A stretch of 39,807 nucleotides of DNA from Methylobacterium sp. (GCF_019750675.1 NZ_JAIEOF010000357.1:1-39807), one strand, 5' to 3'; positions 1 through 8,813 are shown, counted from the stretch's first letter. The notes: generated by a model not told the origin, from the sequence alone. Numbers and translations are program-made.

Positions 1-157
1 CGATCTATTGGTGATTTATTTACCGTGTTCGGAGGGGTTTCGTTAAAGAACGCCCTCCGGCTCCGTGATGCCGACGTTTATCGGCGACGGTCGATTTCGA
101 CGCGCGGGTGAAGGGATCGGCGGCGGGCGCCGCTCCCGAGCGCGCGCCGGTCGGCGG

Positions 158-622
158 TCAGCGTGCCGGGAGGCAGGCCGCCCGATCCGTGTAGAGCACG
201 ACGTCGCCCGGCTTCGGATTGTTCAGCGTGAAGGGCTTGGTCCCGTCATAGGGCAGGAAGCCGCGCCCGAGTTCGTTGGCGTAGAAGTCGTGCCCGAACT
301 CGAAGTAGCAGCGATCCAGCACCGCCTGGTAGCCGAAGGATTCCTGCACCACGGGCGGGCCGAAGGCGGCCGGGTCGCCGTAGAGGCCGCGCGGCGCGCA
401 GTAGCCGGAAAGCGTCAGGGTTCCGGGGCGCGCGAGCCGGATCGTCCGGGAGGTACCGGGCCGAAGCGTGATGGCGGGGCCGCCGTCCTGGGAGGCGACC
501 AGCACCAGGGGCGAGCGGTTGTAGACGTGCCGCACGCAATCGGCCGAAGCGCTCCCGATCCCGAGGAGCATCGAGGCCGCGGACAGCGCGCCTCCGCAAA
601 GCAACCGCGTCGAACCGCGCAT
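158..622 (-). CDS. Secreted hypothetical protein
   Basis: The 154-aa product opens with a clear Sec signal peptide: a basic MRGSTR start, a hydrophobic stretch and a likely cleavage after GSASA. The mature part is about 125 residues with three or four cysteines and many aromatic residues, and no catalytic motif that I recognise. The ORF track starts 12 bases earlier at a TTG. I prefer the ATG at 622 because GGAG lies 6 bases before it. It is the last gene on this strand before the left edge and is separated from the esterase by about 90 bases, so it may have its own promoter. The periplasmic or secreted location is well supported; the function is unknown. Confidence 0.7.
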   Translation of the reverse strand: MRGSTRLLCGGALSAASMLLGIGSASADCVRHVYNRSPLVLVASQDGGPAITLRPGTSRTIRLARPGTLTLSGYCAPRGLYGDPAAFGPPVVQESFGYQAVLDRCYFEFGHDFYANELGRGFLPYDGTKPFTLNNPKPGDVVLYTDRAACLPAR

Positions 623-712
623 GACGTTCTCCAATACCTGACTGGAGATGTAGCTAGAGCATTGACTGATCCGCGACCAGCCGCGCCCGTCCCGCCGGTC
701 AGGCTCCGCGCT

Positions 713-1399
713 TCAGGCCTCGTCCGCCAGGCAGAAGGCGACCCCCTGCGCCACGACCGCCGGGTCGTAGGCGTGCGGCCCGTCATACTCGACGGCGGTG
801 ACGTCGTAGCCGGCTTCCCGCAGCTTCGCGACGTGGACCCGGGCGCTGCGGTCGATGGGGATCTGTTCGTCGCGGGTGCCGTGCGAGAGGAAGATGCGCG
901 GCGCGCCCGATTGCAGGTGGACGGAGAGGAAGCCCGCCGAGGAGACGAGGAGGTGGGTCACGACGTGACCGTTCGCGAGCCCCAGGGACAGGGTGTAGCT
1001 GCCGCCGTCCGAGTGTCCCGCGAAGGCGAGGTGGCCGGGATCGAGGAGAAAGCGGGTGCCGACCGCGGCGAGGGCCAGGTCGACGCGCTCGCGGTCGGGG
1101 CCATGGCCGCCGATCACGAGGTCCCAGGTGGGGAATACGGATTGGGGAGCGAGCAGCAGGAAGCCGCGCGCTTCCGCGTGGGCGCGCAGCATCGGCAGGA
1201 TCTTTTCCGCGCTGCCGCCGCCCCCGTGGAAGAGCACGACCAGCGGCGTCGGCCGGCGCGGATCGATGCCCGCCGGCACCACCAGCATGGCGTCGCGCTC
1301 GGCAAACAGCCCGAGGGCATGGAGTCCCGGGGGCAGGGGAGGCTGCGTGGGCAGCCGGTGCGCGAAGGCGAGCCGCCCGGCGAGGTGGGGGTCGATCAT
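713..1399 (-). CDS. Alpha/beta hydrolase, phospholipase/carboxylesterase-like
   Basis: The product of about 228 residues has an alpha/beta-hydrolase layout: an LVVLFHGGGG oxyanion-hole strand, the nucleophile elbow FAGHSDGG, an acidic-residue region around SHGTRDEQIP, and a late histidine in YDGPHAYD. This matches the small serine esterases related to carboxylesterase/phospholipase and PHB-depolymerase-like hydrolases. The substrate cannot be told from sequence. The ORF track begins 22 codons upstream; the internal ATG at 1399 is preferred because it has an AAGGG ribosome site and the conserved fold begins soon after. It lies downstream of the SnoaL-like gene on the same strand and could be its operon partner. 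Confidence 0.8.
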   Translation of the reverse strand: MIDPHLAGRLAFAHRLPTQPPLPPGLHALGLFAERDAMLVVPAGIDPRRPTPLVVLFHGGGGSAEKILPMLRAHAEARGFLLLAPQSVFPTWDLVIGGHGPDRERVDLALAAVGTRFLLDPGHLAFAGHSDGGSYTLSLGLANGHVVTHLLVSSAGFLSVHLQSGAPRIFLSHGTRDEQIPIDRSARVHVAKLREAGYDVTAVEYDGPHAYDPAVVAQGVAFCLADEA

Positions 1400-1482
1400 G
1401 CGGGAAAACCCTTCGGGTGGGGGGCCGCGCTCCGACGCGCGCCCGTGCGGTGGGGATCGCCCCACCGACCTATGGGAGGGTG

Positions 1483-1881
1483 TCAGCCGGCCTTCTCTGC
1501 GGTCGTGGGCTTGATCTTGAGCTGGTCGATCAGCCAGAGCCAGCCGCCTTGGCTCTGGCGCCGGGCGGTCTCGGCCGAGATCGTGCCGTTGGGCAGGCGC
1601 GCGAAGGTCATGGCGAGATCGCCATTCACGATCGCCGGCAGGGTCTCGGCGGCGGGGAAGTCGGAGCGGCGGCCGAGGAGGTCGGTGTAGAAGGCGCGGA
1701 TCTCGGCCTGGCCCGTGGCCACCACCTTGCCGGCGGCCAGCACCGCGCCGGGCTCGTAGAGCGCCACCAAGCCCTCCACGTCGCCTGCATTGGCGCGTTC
1801 GTTGAACAGGCGGGCGAGGTCCTCCGGCGTCTCGGCCAGGGAGCGATCGTTCGCGGATGTCGTCTTTGCTGTTTCCGTCAT
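1483..1881 (-). CDS. SnoaL/NTF2-like domain protein (DUF4440 type)
   Basis: This 132-aa protein has the typical start of an NTF2-like fold (LARLFNERANAGDVEGLVALYEPGAVL), followed by GQAEIRAFYTDLL and the closing strand GGWLWLIDQLKI. The family is a cone-shaped alpha+beta barrel used by isomerases, cyclases and stress-associated proteins; no specific reaction can be assigned. A strong AGGAGG site lies before the ATG at 1881. It follows the OsmC-like gene by about 34 bases on the same strand, so the two are probably co-transcribed. Confidence 0.8.
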   Translation of the reverse strand: MTETAKTTSANDRSLAETPEDLARLFNERANAGDVEGLVALYEPGAVLAAGKVVATGQAEIRAFYTDLLGRRSDFPAAETLPAIVNGDLAMTFARLPNGTISAETARRQSQGGWLWLIDQLKIKPTTAEKAG

Positions 1882-1915
1882 GGCGTGTCCTCCTGATGAT
1901 CGGGTGATGGGGCCC

Positions 1916-2359
1916 TCAGCCCAGCAGCGTGCCGGCGCCGTCCCGGACGGTGACGGCGACGGGAATACCGGCCTGGACGCTCTCGGAGACGGTGCAGAAG
2001 CGCTGGAACTGCTCCAGCACCCGGTCGATGCGCGGGACGGCCTCGGCGTGCGCGGCCAGCGAGATCGAGACCGTGATGCCGGTGATGCGCAGGCGGTTCT
2101 CGGCGTTGCGGGTCACCGCGCAGTGGGCCTCGGCCCGGATGCCGCCGGCCTCCTGCTTGAACTTGGCCAGCGCGAAGACGAAGCTGGCGCACAGGCAGTT
2201 GGCCACGGCGGTGACGAGGAGCTGCTCGGGGAACGGACCCGCGCCGTCGCCGATCGGCACGGCCTCGTCGACAAGGAGCTGCGGCAGGACGCTCCCGAAA
2301 TCGACCGCGAACTTGTAGCCCTCGATCTGCGTGATCGTGATGCTCGGATCCGGGCCCAT
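1916..2359 (-). CDS. OsmC-family protein
   Basis: The 147-aa product matches the OsmC/Ohr superfamily: an early strand region with GAGPFPEQLLVTAVANCLCASF, in which the Cys-x-Cys on the long central helix is the expected thiol position, and later RITGITVSISL and ERFQRFC-like segments (here EQFQRFCTVSES) with a second conserved cysteine. OsmC proteins are usually thiol-dependent peroxidases for organic hydroperoxides. The ORF track extends far upstream, but the ATG at 2359 has GAGGGAGA before it and gives the normal family length. It is divergent from the PAS-frc1 unit; the oxalate-type operator lies in the shared region, about 165 bases from this start. Confidence 0.8.
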   Translation of the reverse strand: MGPDPSITITQIEGYKFAVDFGSVLPQLLVDEAVPIGDGAGPFPEQLLVTAVANCLCASFVFALAKFKQEAGGIRAEAHCAVTRNAENRLRITGITVSISLAAHAEAVPRIDRVLEQFQRFCTVSESVQAGIPVAVTVRDGAGTLLG

Positions 2360-2505
2360 GGCGTCTCTCCCTCGGCGGTCTTTTTCTCGGCGCCCCCGTC
2401 CGGGAACGTTCCGTGTCCGCCCCTGCTTCCCCGCGGAAATTGACAATCGGGCGTTGTCGTAACCGCGGCGCCGGCGAAACCGGCGATCGGCACGGGTGGG
2501 CTCGG

Positions 2506-2541
2506 TTGACACCCCGGGATCGTTGGCATACCAAATACCAA
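2506..2541 (+). promoter_or_regulatory. Operator A and likely promoter of PAS-frc1
   Basis: TTGGCATACCAAATACCAA at 2523-2541 reads TTGGTAT-TTGGT-ATGCCAA on the other strand, an interrupted palindrome. Eighteen of its bases (2524-2541) recur exactly upstream of oxc at 15549-15566. A TTGACA (-35-like) sits at 2506-2511, so the operator would cover the -10 region. The half-sites resemble those of FCD-type GntR regulators. That the GntR at 15805 binds here is inference. Confidence 0.7.
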
Positions 2542-2645
2542 CGACGGAAGCGCTGAAAAAGCAAGGCCTCACGAAGCCGGCGCCTCCGGAGCGAAGTCCT
2601 CGCAACGCCACCGTACGGGCCCTTAGTCCGGCGGAGAACGGAGGA

Positions 2646-3149
2646 GTGTCCGATGCCACGAAGCCCAAGCATCCCGACGCGACGATGCGAATCGCGAGGC
2701 CGGCGGCCCACGGCGTGACCATGGCGCAGGGCATCGACTTCGCCGCACTGGTCGCGGCCGCCGGGGACGCCGTCGTGGTGTCCGATCCCGATGGGGCAAT
2801 CACGGTGTGGAATCCGGCCGCCACCCGCATCTTCGGCTACACGGCGGAAGAAGCCATCGGCCGGTCCCTCGACCTCATCACCCCGGAGCGCCAGCGCAAG
2901 CGCCACTGGGACGGTTACGCCAAGACCATGAAGACCGGTGTGACCAAGTACGGCGCAGACGTCCTGCGGGTGCCGGCCATCCACAAGGACGGTCACGCCC
3001 TCTCCATCGCCTTCACCGTGGCGATGCTGCACGGCCCCGACGACCAAGTCACCGGCATCGCCGCGATCATCCGCGACGAGACCCAGCGCTGGAACGATGA
3101 GCGCGACCTGCGCCGCCGTTTGGCCGACCTCGAATCCCGCGTCGCCTGA
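2646..3149 (+). CDS. Single PAS-domain sensor protein
   Basis: The protein has one PAS domain ([19 protein letters not shown], then [18 protein letters not shown]) closing with a PAC-like segment ([13 protein letters not shown]) and a short C-terminal helix. There is no kinase, cyclase or DNA-binding output domain, so it must act through a partner or bind a small ligand or cofactor. The start is uncertain. The GTG at 2646 has GGAG 9 bases upstream and lies downstream of the operator; ATGs at 2684 and 2721 are also in frame but lack a good ribosome site. It ends 139 bases before frc1 with no strong terminator between, so it is probably the first gene of a PAS-frc1 unit and may tune oxalate use to redox state or a metabolite. 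Confidence 0.75.
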   Translation: MSDATKPKHPDATMRIARPAAHGVTMAQGIDFAALVAAAGDAVVVSDPDGAITVWNPAATRIFGYTAEEAIGRSLDLITPERQRKRHWDGYAKTMKTGVTKYGADVLRVPAIHKDGHALSIAFTVAMLHGPDDQVTGIAAIIRDETQRWNDERDLRRRLADLESRVA

Positions 3150-3288
3150 GGGCGGCGCGCCGGACCGATGCCGGGACATCCCGCGAGGGGTGCGCGGCCA
3201 ATTCAGAACCCGGGCCGACCGGGCCAACCTTCCGACCCAAGAAGCCGACCCCAAGACCATCGTCTCAATCGACAGGGAGAACGCCACG

Positions 3289-4539
3289 ATGAGCAAGCCG
3301 CTCGAGGGTATCAAGATCATCGACTTCACCCACGTCCAGGCCGGCCCGGCCTGCACGCAGCTGCTGGCCTGGTTCGGCGCCGACGTGATCAAGGTGGAGC
3401 GCCCCGGGGCCGGTGACGTGACGCGCACGCAGCTGCGCCACGTGGAGGATGCCGACGCGCTCTATTTCACGATGCTCAACTCGAACAAGCGTTCGCTGAC
3501 CCTCGACACCAAGACCCCCGAGGGCAAGGAAGTCCTCGAGAACCTTATCAAGCAGTCCGACGTCATGGTCGAGAACTTCGGCCCCGGCGCTCTCGACCGC
3601 ATGGGCTTCTCCTGGTCGCGCATCCAGGAACTCAACCCGGGCATGATCCTGGCCTCGGTGAAGGGCTTCTCGGACGGCCACCACTACGAGGACCTGAAGG
3701 TCTACGAGAACGTGGCCCAGTGCGCGGGCGGTGCCGCCTCCACCACCGGCTTCTGGGACGGTCCGCCCACCGTCAGCGCCGCCGCCCTCGGCGATTCCAA
3801 CACCGGCATGCACCTGGCCATCGGCATCCTCACGGCGCTGCACCAGAAGAACAAGAGCGGCAAGGGCCAGAAGGTCGCCGTCTCGATGCAGGATTCGGTG
3901 CTCAACCTCTGCCGCGTTAAGCTGCGCGACCAGCAGCGCCTCGATGCGCTGGGCTACCTCGAGGAATACCCGCAGTACCCGCACGGCGAGTTCTCGGACG
4001 TAGTGCCGCGCGGCGGCAACGCGGGCGGCGGCGGCCAGCCGGGCTGGGTGCTGAAGTGCAAGGGCTGGGAGACCGACCCGAACGCCTACATCTACTTCAC
4101 CATCCAGGGCCATGCCTGGGCCCCGATCTGCAAGGCGATCGGCAAGCCGGAATGGGAGAACGACCCGGCCTACAGCACGGCGCGCGCCCGCCAGGACAAG
4201 ATCATGGACATCTTCGGCACGATCGAGGCCTGGCTCGCCGACAAGACCAAGTTCGAGGCCGTCGACATCCTGCGCAAGTTCGACATCCCGTGCTCGCCGG
4301 TGCTGTCGATGAAGGAGATCGCCAACGATCCGTCCCTGCGCGCCAGCGGCACCGTGGTCGAGGTGCCCCATCCGAAGCTCGGCTCGTACCTGACCGTGGG
4401 AAGCCCGATCAAGTTCTCGGACATGACGGTCGAGGTGAAGGCCTCGCCACTCCTCGGCGAGCACACCGACGAGGTCCTGCTCGACCTCGGCTACACCCAG
4501 CAGCAGATCGAGCACCTGCACCAGGCCCGCGCCGTCTGA
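3289..4539 (+). CDS. frc: Formyl-CoA:oxalate CoA-transferase, copy 1
   Basis: This 416-aa class III CoA-transferase (CaiB/BaiF family) moves CoA from formyl-CoA to oxalate, giving oxalyl-CoA and formate in the cytoplasm. It opens with the family N-terminus [20 protein letters not shown] and [12 protein letters not shown]. The catalytic aspartate falls at residue 169 (ALGDSNTG), the same number as in the Oxalobacter formigenes enzyme. The glycine loop GGGGQPG, which closes over the active site in FRC, is intact. Length is close to the usual 425-430. The ORF track starts 64 codons earlier; the ATG at 3289 has AGGGAGA before it. A second paralogue lies at 12064-13338. This copy is grouped with the PAS gene rather than with oxc. 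Confidence 0.95.
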   Translation: MSKPLEGIKIIDFTHVQAGPACTQLLAWFGADVIKVERPGAGDVTRTQLRHVEDADALYFTMLNSNKRSLTLDTKTPEGKEVLENLIKQSDVMVENFGPGALDRMGFSWSRIQELNPGMILASVKGFSDGHHYEDLKVYENVAQCAGGAASTTGFWDGPPTVSAAALGDSNTGMHLAIGILTALHQKNKSGKGQKVAVSMQDSVLNLCRVKLRDQQRLDALGYLEEYPQYPHGEFSDVVPRGGNAGGGGQPGWVLKCKGWETDPNAYIYFTIQGHAWAPICKAIGKPEWENDPAYSTARARQDKIMDIFGTIEAWLADKTKFEAVDILRKFDIPCSPVLSMKEIANDPSLRASGTVVEVPHPKLGSYLTVGSPIKFSDMTVEVKASPLLGEHTDEVLLDLGYTQQQIEHLHQARAV

Positions 4540-4580
4540 GGACGGATGGCGGCCCTCCCGGTGGGGGCCGCAGGGCGACG

Positions 4581-4608
4581 GGACGGCGCGCCGCGAGGCG
4601 CGCCGTCC
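4581..4608 (+). terminator. Hairpin terminator after frc1
   Basis: A perfect 12-bp stem, GGACGGCGCGCC paired with GGCGCGCCGTCC, is closed by a GCGA tetraloop (GNRA type). It starts 42 bases after the frc1 stop and is followed by GCGTTTGG. There is no long T run, but the stem is very stable. Confidence 0.6.
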
Positions 4609-4726
4609 GCGTTTGGCGCTTGACCGGGCCTGGCACTTCGGTGCGCCTGCGCGGCTCCGGGCTTGCCGGTGGCCTCCGCAGTGCGGCATGGCGGAACCCG
4701 GTCTTCCCCATGAGGTCGTACCGCCG

Positions 4727-5947
4727 ATGCGATTGTCTCTCCGCAGCCTGATCCCCGAAGCCGCCCCTTTGAGCCTGCGCGAGCGCCTGCGCGCGGCCGG
4801 CGGCGCCCTCGTGGGCATCCTGGCCACCGGGCTGATCAGCCAGGCCGCCGTCGGCTCGGGCTCGACCTTGCCGATCCTGATCGCCCCGATGGGCGCCTCG
4901 GCGGTGCTGCTCTTCGCGGTGCCGGCGAGCCCGCTGGCGCAGCCCTGGTCCATCGTCGGCGGCAATGCCGTGGCGGCCTTCGTGGGCGTCAGCGCCGCCC
5001 TCCTCGTGCAGAACCCCTACGTCGCCGCAGCCCTGGCGATCAGCGTCGCGATCGCGCTGATGATGGCCCTGCGCTGCCTGCATCCGCCGAGCGGCGCCGT
5101 GGCGCTGACGGCGGTGCTCGGCGGCGCGCCGATCCGCGAGCTCGGCTACGGCTTCGCCCTCTGGCCGGTGGCGGCCAACTCTCTCCTGCTGCTCGCCGTG
5201 GCGCTCCTGTTCAACAACCTCACGGGGCGCGCCTACCCCCACGTGCTCCCGAAGGCGGCCGCCGGCCACGGCACGGAGGACCCGCTGCCCTCGGCACGGG
5301 CCGGCATCATCGCCTCCGACCTCGACGCCGTGCTCAAGGACTACGACCAGGTCCTCGACGTGCGCCGGAGCGACCTCGAGGCGATCATCCTCCAGGCGCA
5401 GATCCACGCCTATCGCCGCCGCTCGGGGCAGGCGACCTGCGGCGAGATCATGTCCCGCGACGTCATCGCCATCGGCCCCGAGGCGCCCCTGCACGAGGCC
5501 CTCGACACCCTGCGCCGGCACCACATCAAGGCCCTGCCGGTGACTGACGAGGGCGCCCGGGTGCTGGGCATCGTCACGCAGACGGATCTCCTCGACAAGA
5601 CGCGCTGGGATCTGTCGGGCCCGCGCCTCGGCCCGCGCCGCCGCCTCCGCCTGACGTTGACCCGGGGCCGCGCACCACATGGCTGCGTCGAGGACATCAT
5701 GACCGCGCCCGTGGTGACGGCGCGGCCGGACACGCCGATCTCAGACCTCGTGCTCTGGATGTCGGATGCCGGCCTGCACCACCTGCCGGTGGTCGGTCCC
5801 GACGACCGCCTCGTCGGCATCGTCTCGCAGACCGATCTCGTGGCGGAACTCCTGGCCGACGCCGCCGAGCGCCACGTCCCCTCCGGGGCGGCATCCGGCA
5901 TTCATCCGGTCGGCGAGCGCAGCGCGCAGATCCAGCCGGTGGCGTGA
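4727..5947 (+). CDS. HPP-family membrane protein with two CBS domains
   Basis: The 406-aa product has an N-terminal membrane half (about residues 20-165, four hydrophobic segments) with the diagnostic HPP signature in LHPPSGAVALTAVLGG near residue 119. A soluble half follows with two CBS modules: CGEIMSRDVIAI...LPVTDEGARVLGIVTQTDL, and VEDIMTAPVVTA...LPVVGPDDRLVGIVSQTDL. HPP proteins are integral membrane proteins, some linked to nitrite transport; CBS pairs bind adenine nucleotides and regulate. The solute carried here is unknown. The ATG at 4727 is preferred (GAGG about 11 bases upstream) over the longer ORF. It follows frc1 in the same direction but beyond a strong hairpin, so it is probably transcribed separately. 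Confidence 0.85.
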   Translation: MRLSLRSLIPEAAPLSLRERLRAAGGALVGILATGLISQAAVGSGSTLPILIAPMGASAVLLFAVPASPLAQPWSIVGGNAVAAFVGVSAALLVQNPYVAAALAISVAIALMMALRCLHPPSGAVALTAVLGGAPIRELGYGFALWPVAANSLLLLAVALLFNNLTGRAYPHVLPKAAAGHGTEDPLPSARAGIIASDLDAVLKDYDQVLDVRRSDLEAIILQAQIHAYRRRSGQATCGEIMSRDVIAIGPEAPLHEALDTLRRHHIKALPVTDEGARVLGIVTQTDLLDKTRWDLSGPRLGPRRRLRLTLTRGRAPHGCVEDIMTAPVVTARPDTPISDLVLWMSDAGLHHLPVVGPDDRLVGIVSQTDLVAELLADAAERHVPSGAASGIHPVGERSAQIQPVA

Positions 5948-6501
5948 GCGCGAAAGGCGCCACGGCTCACGGTCAGGGCCCGGCGAACACGGTCCATCCC
6001 GGGCGGTCGCAGGGCCTTGCCTTACGGCCGCGCCCTGCTGCGGGGCCCGGGTCCTCCGCTCACCCCATACGGATGCCGCCCGCCTCCACGCCCGCCTAAC
6101 TCCGAAGGCCGCGATCATCCTCGCGGACGCAAAGCCATGGATCGGCTCGGCAAGGTCGCGGGGCCGGTGATGATCCTGCGGTGCCGGGATCCCCATGCAG
6201 ATCGCCGTCCCGCCCTGGTCGCGCGGAGCGCGGTGACAAATCATACGATTTCCGGCTGAATCGTTCGGGTTCTGGCGCGGGTCCCCTCTCCTGAAAGGAG
6301 AGGGACAGGGTGAGGTGTGTGACCTTTCCGGATGTGGACCACACCTCACCCCAACCCTCTCCTTCCAGGAGAGGGAGCGCGTCGTGCTCAGGCCGACCGA
6401 AGCCATTACCCGGAAAACGTATCACTCTTGGGCTCGTGCGGGATCGACACCGGGTCCGCAAGGCCTCGGCGTGCGAGGAGCCGGGCCGCGATTTCCGCCC
6501 G
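5948..6501. other. Intergenic stretch with a palindromic repeat and no gene seen
   Basis: No ORF here has a convincing ribosome site or protein-like composition. Just after the HPP-CBS stop there is a weak inverted repeat (CGTGAGC/GCTCACG, 5943-5971) that could end its transcript. The notable content is the three-hairpin repeat at 6283-6376, listed separately. Confidence 0.5.
6283..6376. repeat. Three-hairpin palindromic intergenic repeat (REP/BIME-like)
   Basis: The element has nested symmetry. Its two ends are each a hairpin of the same type (CCCTCTCC...GGAGAGGG at 6284-6304 and 6355-6375). Between them GGGTGAGGTGTG (6308-6319) is matched by CACACCTCACCC (6340-6351). The whole can fold as a long cruciform. 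This layout is typical of short non-autonomous intergenic repeats. It encodes nothing and sits between two transcription units. Confidence 0.75.
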
Positions 6502-6810
6502 TCAGCGGCTCGATACTGCGTGGGACTGGTGTACCGGCGGACCTGGGACGTGCCGTCCCGTCAGGTCCGGGTCGGTCGCCGGGGCTGCGATGCCCGCCGC
6601 GAGGGCCTCGTAGGGCAACCAGCCGTCGAAGGGCTCCAGGGCGTCTGGCTCGGCCGGCCGGTACCAGCGCCAGACTTGGCGCGCCGCGCTCGGGGCGTAC
6701 CAGCGGCCGGGCCGGCCCTCGGCCAGAATCGGCCCCAGGGTCAGGTGGTTCAGCCAGATCCGCGCGACGGCCTGCGGGGCGGTGTGCATCGGGCGCCAGG
6801 TCGGCGGCAT
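6502..6810 (-). CDS. Small Trp-rich hypothetical protein
   Basis: The 102-aa ORF has an excellent AGGAG site 7 bases before its ATG, which is the main reason to accept it. The sequence is rich in tryptophan, proline and arginine (RIWLNHLTLGPIL, GRWYAP, RQVWRWYRPAEPD, DGWLPYEALAAG). It has no signal peptide or membrane segment, and I recognise no family. It lies downstream of oxlT on the same strand, but the oxlT terminator hairpin stands between them, so co-expression would need read-through. Function unknown. Confidence 0.6.
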   Translation of the reverse strand: MPPTWRPMHTAPQAVARIWLNHLTLGPILAEGRPGRWYAPSAARQVWRWYRPAEPDALEPFDGWLPYEALAAGIAAPATDPDLTGRHVPGPPVHQSHAVSSR

Positions 6811-6848
6811 CGGGTAACTCCTGCGGGGAAAACGCGGGGCTGGAACGG

Positions 6849-6885
6849 GCGCGGGGGCCGGGACGTCTCCGTCCGGCCCCCGCGC
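6849..6885 (-). terminator. Terminator hairpin downstream of oxlT
   Basis: A perfect 13-bp stem (GCGCGGGGGCCGG with CCGGCCCCCGCGC, 11-base loop) lies about 30 bases past the oxlT stop. The T run is poor, but the stem is very stable. Confidence 0.55.
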
Positions 6886-6915
6886 TCATTCATGTTCGGT
6901 CGCTCGGCGTCGGGA

Positions 6916-8232
6916 TCAGGCCGTGACCACCCGGGGGGCCGGCTTCGCCTCGTCGGAGACGGCCAGCGCCTGGGCCACCACCCGCTTGCGCCAGGGCTTC
7001 AGCACCGCGATGGCGAGCAGCGAGGCGAGGACGTTGGCGCCGGCGGCCACCAGGAACACGCCGTCCCAGCTGTTGGTCGCCTGCTGAAGGTAGTTCGCCA
7101 CCGGCACTAGGAGGGCCGCCGTGCCCTTGGCGGTGTAGAGCAGGCCCGCATTGGTGGCGGCGAACTTGGTGCCGAAGGTGTCCGTGCAGGTCGAGGGGAA
7201 GAGGGAGTAGATCTCGCCCCAGGCGAAGAACACGAAGCCCGAGAGCAGCACGAACCACAGCGGGTCGTGGCCCCAGAGGTAGAGCATGTAGATGCCGAAG
7301 CCTTCCATCGCGAAGGCGATGAACATGGTGTTCTCGCGGCCGATCTTGTCCGAGACCCAGCCGAAGAAGGGCCGCGTCAGGCCGTTGAGCACCCGGTCGA
7401 TCGTGGCCGCGAAGGTGATCGCCACCATGGTGATGCCCATGATCGTGACGGGAACCTTGTCGACGCCGATGTCGGAGGCGATGGGCTTGAGGTTGGCGGT
7501 GATCATCAGGCCGCCGGCGCCGACGATGACGAACATGAAGTACATCAGCCAGAAGATCGGCTGGCGGGCGACCTCACCGGGGGTGTAGTTGCGCCGGGTC
7601 TGGATGATGTTGGCGTTGGCGACGACCTCCGGAACCTGGCCCTTCTTCGGCGAGGTGAAGAAGAAGGCAAGAGCGCAGACCACGAGGCCCTGGCCGATGC
7701 CGAAGTTGAAGAACGCGGCCTGGAAACCGTGGTCGGCGATCATCCACTGGATCGGCGCGACGGTCAGCGCCGAGCCGGCACCGAAGCCGGCCGCGATGAT
7801 GCCGGCGGCCAGACCCCGCTTGTCCGGGAACCACTTGAGGGCCGAGCCCACGCAGGTGCCGTAGACCGCGCCCGCGCCGATGCCGGCGATGACCTGGCCG
7901 AGATAGAACATGTTCAGCGAGGTGGCGTAGGAGTTGATCACCCAGCCGATGCCGCAGAGCAGGCCGCCGAACAGCACCACCACGCGCGGGCCGTACTTGT
8001 CCACGAACCAGCCTTCGACCGGAACCAGCCAGGTCTCGAACAGCACGAACAAGGTGAAGGCCCACTGGATCGCGGCGCGGTCGAAACCGAACTTCTTCTG
8101 GATGTCGGGGACGAAGAACGTCCAGCCGTATTGCAGGTTGGCGATCATGACCATGCAGATGACGCCGATGACGAGCTGTCCCCATCGATAGCCGTCGGAC
8201 ACAGGTTTGATCGTGGTTTCCGCCATGGACAT
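6916..8232 (-). CDS. oxlT: Oxalate/formate antiporter (MFS, OxlT type)
   Basis: This 438-aa major facilitator exchanges external oxalate for internal formate across the inner membrane, which brings in substrate and helps energise the cell. About 12 hydrophobic segments are visible. Family marks include VDKYGPRVVVLFGG in the loop 2-3 region and the two charged residues expected to face the substrate in OxlT: the arginine in the DRVLNGLTRPFFGW helix and the lysine in LLYTAKGTAALLVP, matching OxlT Arg272 and Lys355 by motif. The start ATG at 8232 has GGAGGAAAGC directly before it; an ATG 6 bases later is also possible. The upstream region carries operator C and two more palindromes. It faces away from the CBS-protein gene. 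Confidence 0.93.
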   Translation of the reverse strand: MSMAETTIKPVSDGYRWGQLVIGVICMVMIANLQYGWTFFVPDIQKKFGFDRAAIQWAFTLFVLFETWLVPVEGWFVDKYGPRVVVLFGGLLCGIGWVINSYATSLNMFYLGQVIAGIGAGAVYGTCVGSALKWFPDKRGLAAGIIAAGFGAGSALTVAPIQWMIADHGFQAAFFNFGIGQGLVVCALAFFFTSPKKGQVPEVVANANIIQTRRNYTPGEVARQPIFWLMYFMFVIVGAGGLMITANLKPIASDIGVDKVPVTIMGITMVAITFAATIDRVLNGLTRPFFGWVSDKIGRENTMFIAFAMEGFGIYMLYLWGHDPLWFVLLSGFVFFAWGEIYSLFPSTCTDTFGTKFAATNAGLLYTAKGTAALLVPVANYLQQATNSWDGVFLVAAGANVLASLLAIAVLKPWRKRVVAQALAVSDEAKPAPRVVTA

Positions 8233-8360
8233 GCTTTCCTCCGGTAGGTTCTGGCTGGAACGAAGCGCGACCGGTTCTTCGACCGTCTGTCGCGGGTAAG
8301 GCCGTGCTCGCCGCGCATATCGTCGGCTTGCGCTGGCGCCGTACGTCGACGCCTAGGGTC

Positions 8361-8424
8361 GACATCGTGGATCGATGTCTTGGTATGTGGAATACCAGCC
8401 TCACTCGCGCCGTGACGATCGTCA
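8361..8424 (-). promoter_or_regulatory. oxlT upstream palindromes with operator C
   Basis: Three palindromes are stacked. GACATCG-N5-CGATGTC lies at 8361-8379. Operator C, TTGGTATGTGGAATACCAG, lies at 8380-8398, with half-sites TTGGTAT and ATACCA. A perfect 12-mer TGACGATCGTCA lies at 8413-8424 and contains a minus-strand TTGACG (-35-like). Operator C shares its half-sites and the TGG core with operators A and B. Confidence 0.6.
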
Positions 8425-8813
8425 AGAGTATTAATCCCGGAAATCGATCCCGCATCGCAGCAAGGCGCTGTCCTGATGAAGACCAGAGCGCGTTGCAGAA
8501 GCTCCGGCATGGATCGCCGAAGTAGAAGAAAGCGCCAGTCCAACATCCTCGCGCCGGCACTGAAGGATAGAGGCTGAGCCCGCTGTGCGTACGCTAACGC
8601 CTTGCGAACGCTGACGGACGATCGCGCCACCGCGCTCAGCGACCTCGCGAAGCCGAAAGGTGAGACAGGTGACGCTGCATCGCAGCATTGAAACCAAATG
8701 CGGAACTGCAAAATTTATCATTGCAAGGGAGGGGGAGGACGGGCCTCAGCGCTTCCCCCCGGACAAAATCGGTCTCCTGTCTCCGATTGCGGCAGGATAA
8801 TTCAGACCCTCCG

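Noticed and set aside
65-1690. 541-aa plus-strand ORF
   Set aside because: It is antisense to the secreted-protein, esterase and SnoaL genes and has the Arg/Gly-rich composition of a high-GC shadow.
1878-3428. 516-aa minus-strand ORF spanning OsmC and PAS
   Set aside because: It overlaps the OsmC gene in another frame and runs antisense to the PAS and frc1 genes; no protein motifs.
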